Part shown: positions 1-11,334 of the stretch, one piece after another
Layout of the letters: each line of letters starts with the position of its first letter
Numbering within the stretch: position 1 is the stretch's first letter
Notes under the pieces: model-generated
Database searches by the model: none
What the model saw: the letters and a program-made list of their open reading frames with translations, nothing else
Told to the model about the DNA's origin: nothing
Translations under genes and position numbers: made by a program
NCBI GenBank assembly: GCA_944388035.1
Contig: CALXHF010000005.1
Span: 42,580 to 106,579, forward strand
DNA: 64,000 nt
Direction: 5' to 3'
Origin: an uncultured Clostridia bacterium
GTDB taxonomy: Bacteria; Bacillota; Clostridia; TANB77; CAG-508

Positions 1-3000
1 AACGAATATTTACTTCGGAAATATTAAAACACCTTTTAGAGAAAACACATTTGAATTATATCAAAATAAGGAAGAAATAAAAGAAAATTTAAAACAAATA
101 AAATATATAATAACATTAGATGCAGATACAGACTTAGTATTAGACAGTGCAAGTAGCTTAGTGGGAGCAATGGCACATATTTTAAATAAACCAATAATAG
201 ATAAAGAAAAAAATATAGTAACATCAGGATATGGAATAATGCAACCAAGAGTTGGAATTAATTTAAGTGTAAGTAATTATAATTTATTCACAAAAATATT
301 TGCAGGAAGTGGTCGGTATAGACCCATATACAAATGCAATTTCAGATTTATACCAAGATAATTTTAAAGAAGGAATTTTTACAGGGAAAGGAATATATGA
401 TTTAAAAACATATTCAAAAGTGTTAAAAGATGTAATACCAGAAAATGTAGTGTTAAGTCACGACTTGTTAGAAGGATGTTATTTAAGATGTGGGCTAGTA
501 TCAGATATAATGCTTATGGATGGATATCCAACTAAATATAATAGCTTTATGAATAGATTATCTAGGTGGATAAGAGGAGATGTCCAAATATTAAGTTGGT
601 TATCTAAGAACAGTAAAATAAATTTATTATCAAAATTTAAAATAATAGATAACTTGCGTAGAAGCTTGTTTGAAATAAGTATAATATTATCACTAATATT
701 TGTTACTATTTGTGGATATATTTATAATAAAAAATTTTATATGACAATTTTAAGTTTAGTATTAATAGTACTAATACCATTTATATTAGAATTTATAAAT
801 CATATTAGTTCCAAGAAAAATGGAGAAAAGAAACAAAAAACATTTACCCCTAAAATAACAGGTTTGAAGGGAAGTTTTTTAAGAGGAATAATTACTTTAG
901 GTTGTATTCCATACAAAGCATATATATCATTAAAATCTATAACAACAAGTTTGTATAGAATGCTAATATCAAAAAAGCATATGTTAGAGTGGATGACATC
1001 AGAAGAAGCGGAAAAACAAGCAAAGGAAGATTTATTAGCATATCTAAAACAAATGTTAATAAATATTGTATTTGGAATAATATTTATATTTAGTAAAAAT
1101 ATTATTTTAACAGTTTTTGGTTTAATTTGGATAATAACGCCTTTTGGTATGTGGTATATAAGTAGACCTAAAAAACAAATAAAAACAGTAGAAGAATTAA
1201 ATGAAAAAGAAAAACAATATATAAAAGATATAGGAAAAAGGACTTGGAACTTTTTTGATAAGTATTTGGTTAAAGAAAATAATTATTTAATTACAGATAA
1301 TTACCAAGAAGATAGAAAAGAAAAAATAGTTTTAAGAACGTCATCAACAAATATAGGATTATCACTTTTAGCAGTAATATCAGCAAATGACTTGGGGTAT
1401 ATTGAAAAACAAAAAGCACTAAAATTATTAAAAGAAATGATTTTAACAATAGAAAGTCTACCAAAATGGAACGGACATTTATATAATTGGTATCAAATAC
1501 AAAGCAAAGAACCACTTATGCCGAGATATATATCAACTGTAGATAGTGGTAATTTTGTAGGATATTTATTTGTTGTAAAAACATTTCTTTTAGAAAGTAT
1601 AGAAAAAAGTAAAGAAGAAAAAGAAATAGTAGAGCTGAAGGAACTAGAAAATATAGTAGACAATTTAATAAAAAATACAGATTTCTCATTATTATATAAT
1701 AATGAATTACAAATGTTTTCTATAGGATATAATTTAGAAGAAAATAAGTTAACAGATTCATATTATGATTTATTAGCATCTGAAGCAAGACAAGCAAGTT
1801 TAGTTGCAATTGCAAAAAAAGATGTACCGTCTAAACATTGGAATAATTTAAGTAGAACTCTAACAACTCTAAATAATTATAAAGGGCTTGTTTCTTGGTC
1901 AGGTACAGCATTTGAATATTTGATGCCAGATATTAATATACCAAGATATGTAGGAAGTTTACTAGATGAATCTTGCAAGTTTATGATAATGAGCCAGAAA
2001 GAATATAGCAAGAAATTAAATATACCTTGGGGAATATCAGAAGCAGCTTTTAATGTAAAAGATTTAAAATCAAATTACCAATATAAAGCATTTGGAATCC
2101 CATGGCTTGGTTTAAAAAGAGGGCTTGGAGATGAACTTGTTGTATCAAGTTATGGAAGTATTTTAGCAATTGGAGATTTACCAAAAGAAGAAATAGAAAA
2201 TTTAAAAAGATTAGAAAAAGAAGGTATGCTTTCTAAATATGGTTTTTATGAATCAATAGACTATACACCAGAAAGAGTAGAAAAAGGAAAAACTTCAAGT
2301 GTTGTAAAAACTTATATGGCACACCATCAAGGACTTATTTTACTTTCTATTAATAATTTATTTAATAATAAAATATTGGTACAAAGATTTTTAAAAAACC
2401 CAGAAATGCAAGCAATTACTGTGTTATTACAAGAAAAAATGCCAGAAACAGGAGTTATAACAAAGGAAACCAAAGAAAAGGTAGAAAAATTAAAATATAA
2501 AGATTATGAAGATTATATAAAACTTACATTTAATAAAATAGACGGAAAGATAATTACAGGAAATATAATAGCTAGTGATGATTATGTAGTTGCAATGAAT
2601 CAAAAAGGAGAAGGTTTAAGTAAATATAAGAATATTTATATAAATAGATTTAAAAGAACAGAAGATTATTCACAAGGTATCTTTTTTGTTATGAAAAATA
2701 TCAAAACAAAAAAGATATGGAGCTCAAATTATTTGTTTAATAATAAAAACAATTATCAAATAAGTTTTATGCCAGATAAATGTGAACAAGAAATAATAGA
2801 AGGAAATATCAAAACAAAAATAGAAACAACAATATGCTCAAACGAACCAGTAGAACTAAGAAGAGTTAAATTAGAAAATATGGGAAATGAAGAAGAAATA
2901 ATAGAAATAACATCATATTTTGAGCCAATTCTTTCTAAAAAAGAAGATGATTATGCACATCCTGTATTTAATAATTTATTTTTAATAACTAAATATGACG

Positions 3001-6000
3001 AAGAAAATAAAAGTTTAATTATAAAAAGAAAGAAAAGACAAAAAGAAGAAAAAGAAATGTATTTAGCTGTAAATTTATCCACAAATAGTGAAACAATTGG
3101 TGATTTAGAATATGAAATAAATGAATCAAGGTTTATAGGAAGAGGAAATCTTGAAATACCTAAAATGATAGAAAATTCTATACCATTATCTAAAAAAACA
3201 GGTTTAGTTACAGAGCCAATAATAGCTTTGAAAAAAACTTTAAAAATAAAACCACAAGAAACAGTATATGTTGATTTAATATTAAGTGTAGGAGAAGAAG
3301 AGAAAAAGGTAAAGGAAAATTTAGAGAAATATTTGATATTCGAAAATGTAAAAAATGAATTTCAGTTATCAAAAGCAAGAGTAGAAGCTGAAAATAGATA
3401 TTTAGGAGTAAAGGGAAGAGAAACAGTAATTTATCAAAAAATATTATCATATATAATTTTTGGAAGTCCATTAAAATCTGTAAAATTAAAAAAATTAATT
3501 ACAGGAGAATATAAACAAAGTGATTTATGGAAATACGGAATATCAGGAGATTTGCCAATTATATTAGTAAAATTACAAGATGTAAATGATAGTTACATTG
3601 TAAAAGAAGTTTTAAAAGCATATGAGTTTTTTAGGAGCAAAAATGTAGAAACTGAAATAGTTATTCTAGATGAAGAAAAACACAGTTATGAAAATTATGT
3701 AAGAGAAGAAATAGAAAATCAAATATTAAATAAACATATGGCATATTTAAAAAATACAAGAGCAGGAATCTTTTTACTTTCAAAAAATGAAATAGACAAA
3801 AAAGATATAAGTTTATTAGAATTGGTAGCAGAAGTAATAATAGATAGCAAAAAAGGTGGTTTGGAAAATAATATAAGAGAATTAGAAGAAGAATATTTAG
3901 AAAAAACTGAGAGTTTTAATGAAAAAGAAAATAATATTATTTATGAAGAAGAAAAAGATGAAGATATAGATATATTAAAAAATAATGAAAAATTAAAATA
4001 TTATAATGAATATGGAGCCTTTTCAGAAGATGGTAAGGAATATTTAATTAGAGTAAGCAAAGAAAATAGACTTCCAACAGTATGGTCAAATATACTTGCA
4101 AATGAGAAATTTGGAACAGTTATAACAGAAAATAATGGCGGATATAGTTGGTATAAAAATAGTAGATTAAATAGAGTAAGTGCTTGGAATAATAATCCTG
4201 TTTTAGATATACCAAGTGAAATAATATATATAAAAAATGAAGAAGGAAAAACTTGGTCATTAGGTTTAAATCCAATGCCAGATAACAGAAATTATAATAT
4301 TATATATGGTTTTGGATATTCCAAATATATCCATAAAAGTTCTGGAGTAGAGCAGGAATTAGAAGTATTTGTTCCAAATGAAGATTCTTGTAAAATTAGC
4401 ATTTTAAACTTAAAAAATACTACACCAAATAGAAAGAAATTTAAATTATATTATTATATAAAACCAGTAATTGGTGAAGATGAGATAAAAACAAGTAAAT
4501 ATATAGAAACTAAATTAGATAAAAATAATAATATTGTATATAGTAAAAACTTGTATAAAAGAGAAGAAGAAGATTATTTAATTTATATATCTTCTAGTGA
4601 AGAGATAAAATCATTTACAGGAGATAAAACCTCATTTTTAGGTTTGGGAGGACTAGCAAACCCAGATGGAATAAAAAAAGGAAAGTTGAACAATGATTTA
4701 GGCTTAGGAAAAGAATCTTGTATGGCTTATGAAATAGAAATAGAATTAGAAAGTTTTTCAAATAAAGAGATTTCATTTATATTAGGTGCATATGAAAATT
4801 TAATAGATTGTAAAAATGTTTCTTATAAATATAGTAAAATAAATAATTGTAAACAAGAATTATTAAAAGTAAAAAATAAATGGAAAGAAATTCTAGGAAG
4901 GCTTCAAATCTATACACCGATAGAGTCAACTAATATTTTATTAAATGGTTGGATAGCATATCAAACAATTATGAGCAGACTGATAGGAAGAAGCGGATAT
5001 TACCAGTCGGGAGGAGCATTTGGTTTTAGAGACCAATTGCAAGATACTTTAGGTTTAAAATATTTAGATGCAAATATTATGAAAAATCAAATAATAAAAC
5101 ACAGCAAACATCAATTTATAGAAGGAGATGTAGAACATTGGTGGCACGAAGAAACAGGACGTGGAATTAGAACAAGATTTTCAGATGATTTATTATGGCT
5201 TGTATTTGTAACGATTGAATATATAAATTTTACAGGAGATAAAAGTATTTTAGAGATAGAAACACCTTTTTTAAAGGGAGAAGAATTACAGCAAGGCATA
5301 GATGAAAAATATGATAAATATCAAGAAACAGAAGAAAAGTTTTCTATTTATGAACACTGTATAAGGGCAATAGAAAAATCATTAAACTTTGGAGAAAATG
5401 GTTTGCCTAAAATAGGTTCAGGAGATTGGAACGATGGTTTTAGCACAGTAGGTAATAAAGGAAAAGGTGAAAGCGTATGGCTTGGTTTCTTCTTATATTA
5501 TATTTTAGACAAATTCATACCAATTATTAGAGAAAAAGAACAGGCACAAGAACAGAGAGAAGTACAAGAGAAAGAAGAAAAAATAAAAGTAGATAAAAAT
5601 AATTCTTATTTATCAGAAAAATATGAAAAAATAAAACAAGAATTAAAAAGAGCATTAAACACTAAAGCTTGGGATGGAAGATGGTTTAAAAGAGCGTTCA
5701 TGGATGATGGAAATATTCTAGGTACAATGGAAAATGAAGAGTGCAGAATAGATAGCATTGCACAAAGCTGGAGTGTAATTTCAAATGCAGGTGATAATGA
5801 TAAAAAATATATATCAATGGAAAGTTTAGAAAATCATTTAGTAGATAAAGAAAATGGAATAATAAAATTATTAGATCCACCATTTGAAAAAAGCAAGCTA
5901 GAGCCGGGATATATAAAAGCATATATGCCAGGAGTTAGAGAAAATGGAGGACAATACACACATGCAGCAATTTGGGTAATTATAGCAGAAAGCATATTAA

Positions 6001-6440
6001 AATTTGGAGAAAAAGCATTAGAATTTTATAGGATGATAAATCCAATAGAACACACAAGGACAAAAGACGCAGTAAACAAATATAAAGTAGAACCATATGT
6101 AATGCCAGCAGATATATATGGACAGGGAAACTTAGTAGGAAGAGGAGGATGGACTTGGTATACTGGTTCTAGCAGTTGGTATTATAAAGCAGGAATTGAA
6201 TATATATTGGGGCTAAAAATAGAGAAAGGATATTTAACAATAGAACCTTGTATACCTAGAGATTGGAAAGAATATCAAATGCAATATAAATATAAAGAAA
6301 GTATTTATAATATAAAAGTAAAAAATGAAAACAACAAAAATTATGGGATAACTAAAGTATTACTTGACAATATTGAAGTAGAAAACAAAATAAAACTAGA
6401 TGGAGAAAGAAGAATATATAATATAGAAGTAATTTTGTGA
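1..6440 (+). CDS. Cyclic beta-1,2-glucan synthase-like protein (NdvB/ChvB family), 5' end outside window
   Basis: About 2145 residues are visible once two +1 CGGN sites (C16, C314) are read as Gly. The first part is the end of a processive glycosyltransferase (GT84-type) module: ITLDADTDL, then DLLEGCYLRCG and the RWIRGD motif. Hydrophobic segments follow, then carbohydrate-binding and GH94 phosphorylase-like modules with YQSGGAFGFRDQLQD and GSGDWNDGF, the latter holding the expected catalytic Asp. Family members make cyclic or linear beta-1,2-glucan at the membrane and trim it by phosphorolysis. They are about 2800 residues, so roughly a quarter lies upstream. Read without the shifts, the frame closes within a few codons of each site. 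The stop lies at the edge of a palindromic repeat. Family call is strong; the exact product is inference. Confidence 0.88.
16..19 (+). other. +1 CGGN-Gly site 1 (NdvB-like)
   Basis: Context CTT-C-GGA. Frame 1 (N-E-Y-L-L) continues only if C16 is skipped, giving FNEYLLGN-type sequence that matches the EFNRLLRG region of the family. Unshifted reading stops at TAA four codons later. Confidence 0.8.
314..317 (+). other. +1 CGGN-Gly site 2 (NdvB-like), the only CGGT
   Basis: Context GGT-C-GGT. Skipping C314 gives AGSGGIDPYTNA, the expected continuous family sequence. Unshifted reading stops at position 361. Confidence 0.9.
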
Positions 6441-6526
6441 GACAAATTTGGGACGGGGCATTTTTTTCTCATTTTTCTATTTATTACCAAAATGAGAAAA
6501 AAATGCCCCGTCCCCAAAATTCTCAT
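6439..6526. repeat. Palindromic REP-like repeat, copy 1
   Basis: An imperfect hairpin of about 85 bp with arms built on GGGACGGGGCATTTTTT and its complement, far richer in G and C than the surroundings. A second copy is at 18797-18883, and the last 22 bases of the right arms are identical. It abuts the stop of the NdvB-like gene and could also act as a terminator. Such elements are often mobilised in trans by Y1 (RAYT-type) transposases; none is in this window (inference). Confidence 0.8.
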
Positions 6527-6577
6527 TGTAAAATATGCTTATGTGTAGTATAATAATTTCTATAGTCATATGACTAT
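6526..6577 (+). promoter_or_regulatory. Promoter plus leader palindrome of the orphan gene at 6609
   Basis: TTGTAA (6526-6531), a 17-bp spacer and TATAAT (6549-6554) form a near-consensus sigma-A promoter. A perfect 16-bp palindrome, ATAGTCATATGACTAT (6562-6577), lies at or just after the expected transcript start. Confidence 0.7.
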
Positions 6578-6608
6578 GGTTGTATAGGACTTTAGAGAAA
6601 GGTGAAAA

Positions 6609-7217
6609 ATGAAAGTTTCACGTACACTTACAAGAGACCAAGTGCCAAAAGAAATTATTATTCCAAACCCGGGGTTGCAGGAAGGAGAAGTAAGTAGAAA
6701 GTATGTAGTTAAAAGCCACATAAATGGTTTTAGAGAGCAGACTTTTACAAGTTATGACTATCCTAAAGAAATTCCTGGTATTTTCCTTCATTATGAGGAA
6801 GATCCTGGAAATGAAGAGATACATCCAGTATATCTTACTGTTTGTATGAATAAAAGATTCTATCTTTGGGGTAGAGAAGGTTGGTTTAATGGACCATCTC
6901 AAATGGATGAAATTCCGAGAGTACTTCTTTCACAACCAGGTCTTGCGGTTGTAAGAAGTGTTAAGGAGTTCGAGCTTAGGTATCTAAATAAGAAACCAGA
7001 AGGTAAGATTTGGATGCCTACAATCACTTTTGCAAATGGTGCAAGAACAGAGTTTATGATTAGGTATCTTGAAAATCAGAAGATTAATACTTGTACTTTG
7101 TATACTTCTGATGGCAAAAATGAAGGAACAGATTGTGCTATTCTTGCAACTGTAACTCTTGACATAAACACTGTGTTTGGAGAAGATGGCAAGAAAGCTA
7201 AGTGGCCTTGTAGGTAA
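6609..7217 (+). CDS. Orphan protein of unknown function, 202 aa
   Basis: Not recognised. A soluble protein with no signal peptide or membrane segment, fairly rich in aromatic residues and Pro, starting MKVSRTLTRDQVP. The start is set by an AGAAAGGTG site 5-6 bases upstream. Codon choice (many CTT, CTC-rich stretches and GGT) differs from its AT-rich neighbours, suggesting acquisition or high expression. The gene is monocistronic: strong promoter, leader palindrome and a 3' hairpin. Two other unrelated orphan genes in the window (38872 and 59797) share this layout. Confidence 0.75.
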   Translation: MKVSRTLTRDQVPKEIIIPNPGLQEGEVSRKYVVKSHINGFREQTFTSYDYPKEIPGIFLHYEEDPGNEEIHPVYLTVCMNKRFYLWGREGWFNGPSQMDEIPRVLLSQPGLAVVRSVKEFELRYLNKKPEGKIWMPTITFANGARTEFMIRYLENQKINTCTLYTSDGKNEGTDCAILATVTLDINTVFGEDGKKAKWPCR

Positions 7218-7231
7218 GCTAAAGTACTAAA

Positions 7232-7256
7232 AGGGAGTTCTATATAAGAACTCCCT
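7232..7256. terminator. Hairpin after the orphan gene
   Basis: Arms GGGAGTTC and GAACTCCC with a TATATAA loop. It is followed by A-rich sequence, so the T-run is better placed for the minus strand. It may act as a 3'-end stabiliser rather than a classical terminator. Confidence 0.5.
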
Positions 7257-7314
7257 AAAAAATATAAATAAAAAGTAAGAAAATATAAAATAACATAATA
7301 TAAGGGATGATGAT

Positions 7315-8307
7315 ATGACAAAAAATGAAATAATAGATAAAATAAAAAGCGAAATGCCAGATTTTACTGGTACAGATATAGATGTGGAAATTAAAAGAGC
7401 TTTATATGCTTATATTACCCTTGGTAAAATGAAGTCTTTTGATGAAAGATATTTTTTGGGAAATATTTTTACAAGAAGAAAAACGATAGATGAAGCAAAA
7501 AAAGATAGAAAAGATATTGATAAAGTCGCAAAAAAAAGAAAGGTTGTATGTGTAACACTCTCATATTTATATAGAGAAATACTTGAAAGTTTAGGAATAA
7601 AAAATTTTATAGAACAAGATAATGAATTTGATGATCATATAAATAATGTAATAGTTTTAAGAAACGGAAAAGCAATTATAGCTGATTTACAATTAGATTT
7701 GTATTGCATACATACTAAAATGAGACCTAGATTTTTTAAAGCTTTAGGGAAAAATAATATATTACCAAAAGAAAAGTTAGACAGTATGTTAGTGGAAATA
7801 GGGTACATAGATAGTGTTGAAGATTATAGAGATAGCATTGTCTCAAATTTAAAAGAAAGGGTGAAGGATTTACCACCAGAAGATGCTTTAAAAATAATAA
7901 TGGAAAGTAATGAGACATATGGTGGTATGGAAGGTGTTGAAACTTCTGAAGCTTATAAATATTATGTGGCTTTAAGAGAAGAAGTTTTGGATAAACAAAC
8001 ATCTAAAAAGATTTTTCAATTTTCTTGTGCAAAAATAGATAAAGATGGAAATGAAAGTGATTATACTTTTTGTATTTTTCCAGACACAGGAGATTATAGA
8101 ACAGTTACGCCATATATCTATTCTGTAAAAAATGGAAAGATGATACCTTGTGATTTAGAAACTTTACAAAAACTAGAAAATGAAGGTTTAAAGTTAGGAA
8201 ATTTTAAAACTAAGCGTAGAGTAAGAAATCTTAAAAAGTATATTAGTGAAAATGAAAAAGCAAAAGCAAAAGAAAAAGAAAAAGAAAAAGAAGAAACATT
8301 TAGATAA
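7315..8307 (+). CDS. Putative transglutaminase-like fold protein, 330 aa
   Basis: Family not firmly recognised. Residues about 80-135 show a Cys in a helix (VVCVTLSYLYREILESLGI), then DDHINNVIVLRNGKAIIADLQ. The order and spacing resemble the Cys-His-Asp triad of transglutaminase-like cysteine proteases. No signal peptide or membrane segment. The C terminus is a Lys/Glu-rich tail (KAKAKEKEKEKEE), probably disordered. Start ATG follows a GGGATGATGAT leader. It stands alone between a hairpin and the next promoter. The fold assignment is by eye and tentative. Confidence 0.5.
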   Translation: MTKNEIIDKIKSEMPDFTGTDIDVEIKRALYAYITLGKMKSFDERYFLGNIFTRRKTIDEAKKDRKDIDKVAKKRKVVCVTLSYLYREILESLGIKNFIEQDNEFDDHINNVIVLRNGKAIIADLQLDLYCIHTKMRPRFFKALGKNNILPKEKLDSMLVEIGYIDSVEDYRDSIVSNLKERVKDLPPEDALKIIMESNETYGGMEGVETSEAYKYYVALREEVLDKQTSKKIFQFSCAKIDKDGNESDYTFCIFPDTGDYRTVTPYIYSVKNGKMIPCDLETLQKLENEGLKLGNFKTKRRVRNLKKYISENEKAKAKEKEKEKEETFR

Positions 8308-8324
8308 TTTTTCTACAGAAGATT

Positions 8325-8353
8325 TTAACAAAACCAAAAAAATGTTCTATAAA
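8325..8353 (+). promoter_or_regulatory. Promoter-like element shared with the SSB-like gene
   Basis: TTAACA, a 17-bp spacer and TATAAA precede the HD-domain gene. The spacer ACAAAACCAAAAAAATGTT is repeated exactly at 15249-15267, upstream of another nucleic-acid gene. Confidence 0.5.
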
Positions 8354-8419
8354 TTGGTTGACTTTTTTTCTCTTTTTCTATATAATTAGCAAAATGAGAA
8401 ACAAGAAAAGAGGGATAAA

Positions 8420-8974
8420 ATGAAAGAAGAATTTTTACAGATACTAAGAAAAGTAAAAAGAGAAGGAATAGAAGATTTAATAAACTTTTTAGAAAAATCG
8501 GATTTTTTTAGAGCACCAGCAAGTACAAGATTTCATGGAAGCCATGAAGGTGGTCTTGTTGAACATAGTTTAAAAGTATATGAAATATTAAAACATAAAG
8601 TGGGAAAATGTATTGTAGATATAAACATACCAGAAGAATCAATAATAATAATTGGTTTACTTCACGATATTTGTAAGACAAATTTTTATAAAGTAGATTA
8701 CCGTAATGCAAAAAATGCACTAGGAGTATGGGAAAAAGTACCATATTATACAGTAGACGATACAATACCATATGGACACGGAGAAAAGTCTGTTATGATG
8801 ATTACAGAATATATGAAATTAACACCAGAAGAAAAATACTCAATAAGATGGCATATGGGCTATACTGAACCTAAAGAAAATTATAATGCAATAGGAGCAA
8901 CGTATACAAAATATCCAATAGCATTATTAACACATGAAGCTGATTTAGAAGCAACTTATTTTTATGATACTTAA
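8420..8974 (+). CDS. HD-domain phosphohydrolase, 184 aa
   Basis: A metal-dependent HD-superfamily hydrolase: HGSHEGGLVEHSLKV gives the first metal His residues and IIGLLHDICK the signature His-Asp pair. Similar short HD proteins act on nucleotides or nucleic-acid 3' ends; the substrate cannot be told here. Start ATG follows AAGAGGG. It precedes ruvA by 30 bp in the same orientation, so it may be co-transcribed with ruvA-rarA. Confidence 0.75.
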   Translation: MKEEFLQILRKVKREGIEDLINFLEKSDFFRAPASTRFHGSHEGGLVEHSLKVYEILKHKVGKCIVDINIPEESIIIIGLLHDICKTNFYKVDYRNAKNALGVWEKVPYYTVDDTIPYGHGEKSVMMITEYMKLTPEEKYSIRWHMGYTEPKENYNAIGATYTKYPIALLTHEADLEATYFYDT

Positions 8975-9004
8975 AGAAAAATAATTAGAAAGTGAGAGTT
9001 TAAA

Positions 9005-9634
9005 ATGTTAGCATATATCAAAGGAAATTTGGAAGCGAAAATGACAGAATATGTTGTAATAGATGTTGGAGGACTTGGTTACAAAATATATATGTCAGAA
9101 TCAAGTATTGAAAAATTAGGTAACATTGGAGATTTAGTAAAGATACATACTTATTATAGAGTAAGAGAAGATGATATAAGTATATTTGGGTTTAATACAC
9201 AAGAAGAACTTAAAATGTTTGAATTATTGCTAGGAGTAAGCGGAGTAGGAGCTAGAACAGCTTTAGCTATGCTGGCAACTTGTACACCTTCAGAATTTGC
9301 TTTAGCAGTAGTGTCTGAAGATGTAAAAGTATTAACAGAAATACCAGGAATTGGTCCTAAATCTGCAAAGAGAATAATATTAGAATTGAAAGATAAAATT
9401 AAGAAAGAACAAGTTGTTGAAGGGATTAAAGAAGAAATAAGTAAAAATGAAAAACGTAATAATAGAACATTGGAAATTGCTGAAGTGAAAGAAAAAGTAA
9501 GTGAAGCAATCCAAGCTTTACAAGTTCTTGGATACAATAAAAAAGAAATTGAAAAAGTATTTGAAAAATTAGATGTAAAAGAATTAACAACAGAAGAATT
9601 AATAAAAAAAGGTTTAAACTTATTAAATAGATAG
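9005..9634 (+). CDS. ruvA: Holliday junction branch-migration protein RuvA
   Basis: 209 residues, normal for RuvA. An N-terminal OB fold (MLAYIKGNLEAKMTEYVVID) is followed by two helix-hairpin-helix motifs (LLGVSGVGARTALAML and LTEIPGIGPKSAKRIILEL) that hold four-way junction DNA. The C-terminal domain III (VSEAIQALQVLGYNKKEIEKV) contacts RuvB. RuvB does not follow; rarA does, 13 bp downstream. Confidence 0.95.
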   Translation: MLAYIKGNLEAKMTEYVVIDVGGLGYKIYMSESSIEKLGNIGDLVKIHTYYRVREDDISIFGFNTQEELKMFELLLGVSGVGARTALAMLATCTPSEFALAVVSEDVKVLTEIPGIGPKSAKRIILELKDKIKKEQVVEGIKEEISKNEKRNNRTLEIAEVKEKVSEAIQALQVLGYNKKEIEKVFEKLDVKELTTEELIKKGLNLLNR

Positions 9635-9647
9635 GAAGTGAGGAGTT

Positions 9648-10920
9648 TTGAATACAAATGAACCACTAGCTTTTCGTATGAGACCTAAAACTTTAGATGA
9701 TTATGTAGGTCAAGAACATATTTTATCAAAAGACAAAGTGCTATATAGAACAATAAAAGCAGATAGATTATCAAGTATAATATTATTTGGACCTCCAGGT
9801 TGTGGTAAGACTTCACTTGCTAGAGTAATTAGTGAAACAACTAAATACAAATTCTATAAAATAAATGCAGTAACAGCAGGTGTGGCAGATATAAAAAGAG
9901 TAATTGAAGAAACAAAGAATTTTATGTTAAACCCTACTGGAAAAAGCATATTATTTATTGATGAGATACATAGATTTAACAAATTACAACAAGATGCACT
10001 TTTACCATATGTAGAAAATGGAACAATAATTTTGATTGGTGCGACAACTGAAAACCCTTACTTCGAGGTAAACAAAGCTTTAATTTCTAGGTCTATGGTT
10101 ATAAAACTAAACCCATTAACAGAGGATAATATATATCAAATATTAAAAAATGCTATTACAAAAAAAGAAGGACTTCGGAGAATATAATATAATAATAGAA
10201 GATGAAACATTAAGAAAACTTGCCAAAATTAGCAATGGAGATGTAAGAACAGCTCTAAACGGTTTAGAAGTTGCAACGTTAACTACTAATATGAGTGAAG
10301 ATGGATATATACATTTAACAGATGAAATAATCAAAAATAGTGTTCAAGAAAGAAAAGCTATTTTTGATAAAAATGGAGAAGAACATTATGATAATATAAG
10401 TGCTTTTATAAAATCAATGAGAGGGTCAGATCCTGATGCTGTTGTATTTTATTTAGCAAGAGCATTGAATGGTGGTGAAGACCCAATGTTTTTAGCAAGA
10501 AGAATAGTAATTTGTGCATCAGAGGATGTTGGTATGGCTAATCCAATGGCACTTGTTGTTGCAAATAGTGCAATGCAAGCAGTACATATGATAGGTATGC
10601 CAGAGGCTAGAATATTACTTTCAGAAGCAGCAATTTATATTGCTACATCACCAAAATCAAATGCATCATATATGGCAATTAACAATGCGTTAGAAGATGT
10701 AAAAAACAAAGACACTGGAGAAGTTCCAATGCATATAAGAAATGCGCCAATAGAAAAAATGAAAGAACTTGGGTATAGTGAAGGATATAAATATCCACAT
10801 AATTACCCAGGACACTATGTAGAACAACAGTATCTTCCAGATAAGATGGTTGGAACCAAATATTATGATGATACAGATATTCCAGACAAATTAGATAAAA
10901 CAAAAAATAATAAAAATTAA
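9648..10920 (+). CDS. rarA: Replication-associated recombination ATPase RarA (MgsA), +1 site inside
   Basis: 423 residues after skipping C10176. Start TTG 9648 follows GAGGAG. The N-terminal AAA+ core has FGPPGCGKTSLARV (Walker A), ILFIDEIHRFNK (Walker B) and a sensor-1 GATTENPYF. The C-terminal half carries the clamp-loader-like lid and tetramerisation region (SEDVGMANPMALVVA, MIGMPEARILLSEAA). RarA acts at stalled forks. Unshifted reading ends after 179 residues (RRI stop), removing the lid and oligomerisation domains. Length and domain order are normal once the shift is made. Confidence 0.92.
10176..10179 (+). other. +1 CGGN-Gly site 3 (RarA)
   Basis: Context CTT-C-GGA. Skipping C10176 joins KKEGL to GEYNIIIEDETL in frame. 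The unshifted frame stops four codons after the CTT. Confidence 0.92.
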
Positions 10921-10952
10921 AATTAAAATAAATAAAAAAATAAAAATTGGAG

Positions 10953-10976
10953 AACCTACTATAAAGTAGGTTTTTA
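10953..10976 (+). terminator. Terminator of the ruvA-rarA unit
   Basis: AACCTACT and AGTAGGTT arms followed by a TTTTTATT run. The next start codon comes immediately after the T-run. Confidence 0.75.
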
Positions 10977-10978
10977 TT

Positions 10979-11323
10979 ATGTTTAAAAAAGTTTTAATTG
11001 GAATATGTGCTGGAATTATATGTGGGTTATTCTCAACTGGTGGTGGTATGATATTAGTTCCTGCGTTTGTATATTTGTTAAATGTAGAAGAAACGAGAGC
11101 AAGAGGTACTTCTGTATTTTGTATATTACCAATGGTTATAACAAGTAGTTTATTTTATTATAAAGATAATTTCATAGATTGGAAAATTGCTATTCTTTGT
11201 GCAATAGGAGGAACAATAGGTGGTTTTATAGGTGCTAAATTATTAAAAAAATTACCTGTAAAAGTTTTTAAAATAATGTTTATTATATTTTTAATTTATG
11301 CTTCTTATAATATGTTAAAGTAG
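10979..11323 (+). CDS. TSUP (TauE/SafE) half-transporter, first subunit, 114 aa
   Basis: A hydrophobic protein with about four membrane segments and the TSUP glycine-rich repeat CGLFSTGGGMILVPAFVYLL near residue 20. Usual TauE/SafE permeases are about 250 residues with two such halves. Here each half is its own gene, the second starting 11 bp downstream. Family members export sulfonates or sulfur compounds; the substrate is unknown. The start codon sits directly after a terminator T-run without a clear Shine-Dalgarno, which is odd: leaderless translation or read-through are both possible. Confidence 0.8.
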   Translation: MFKKVLIGICAGIICGLFSTGGGMILVPAFVYLLNVEETRARGTSVFCILPMVITSSLFYYKDNFIDWKIAILCAIGGTIGGFIGAKLLKKLPVKVFKIMFIIFLIYASYNMLK

Positions 11324-11334
11324 AAGGGAGAAAT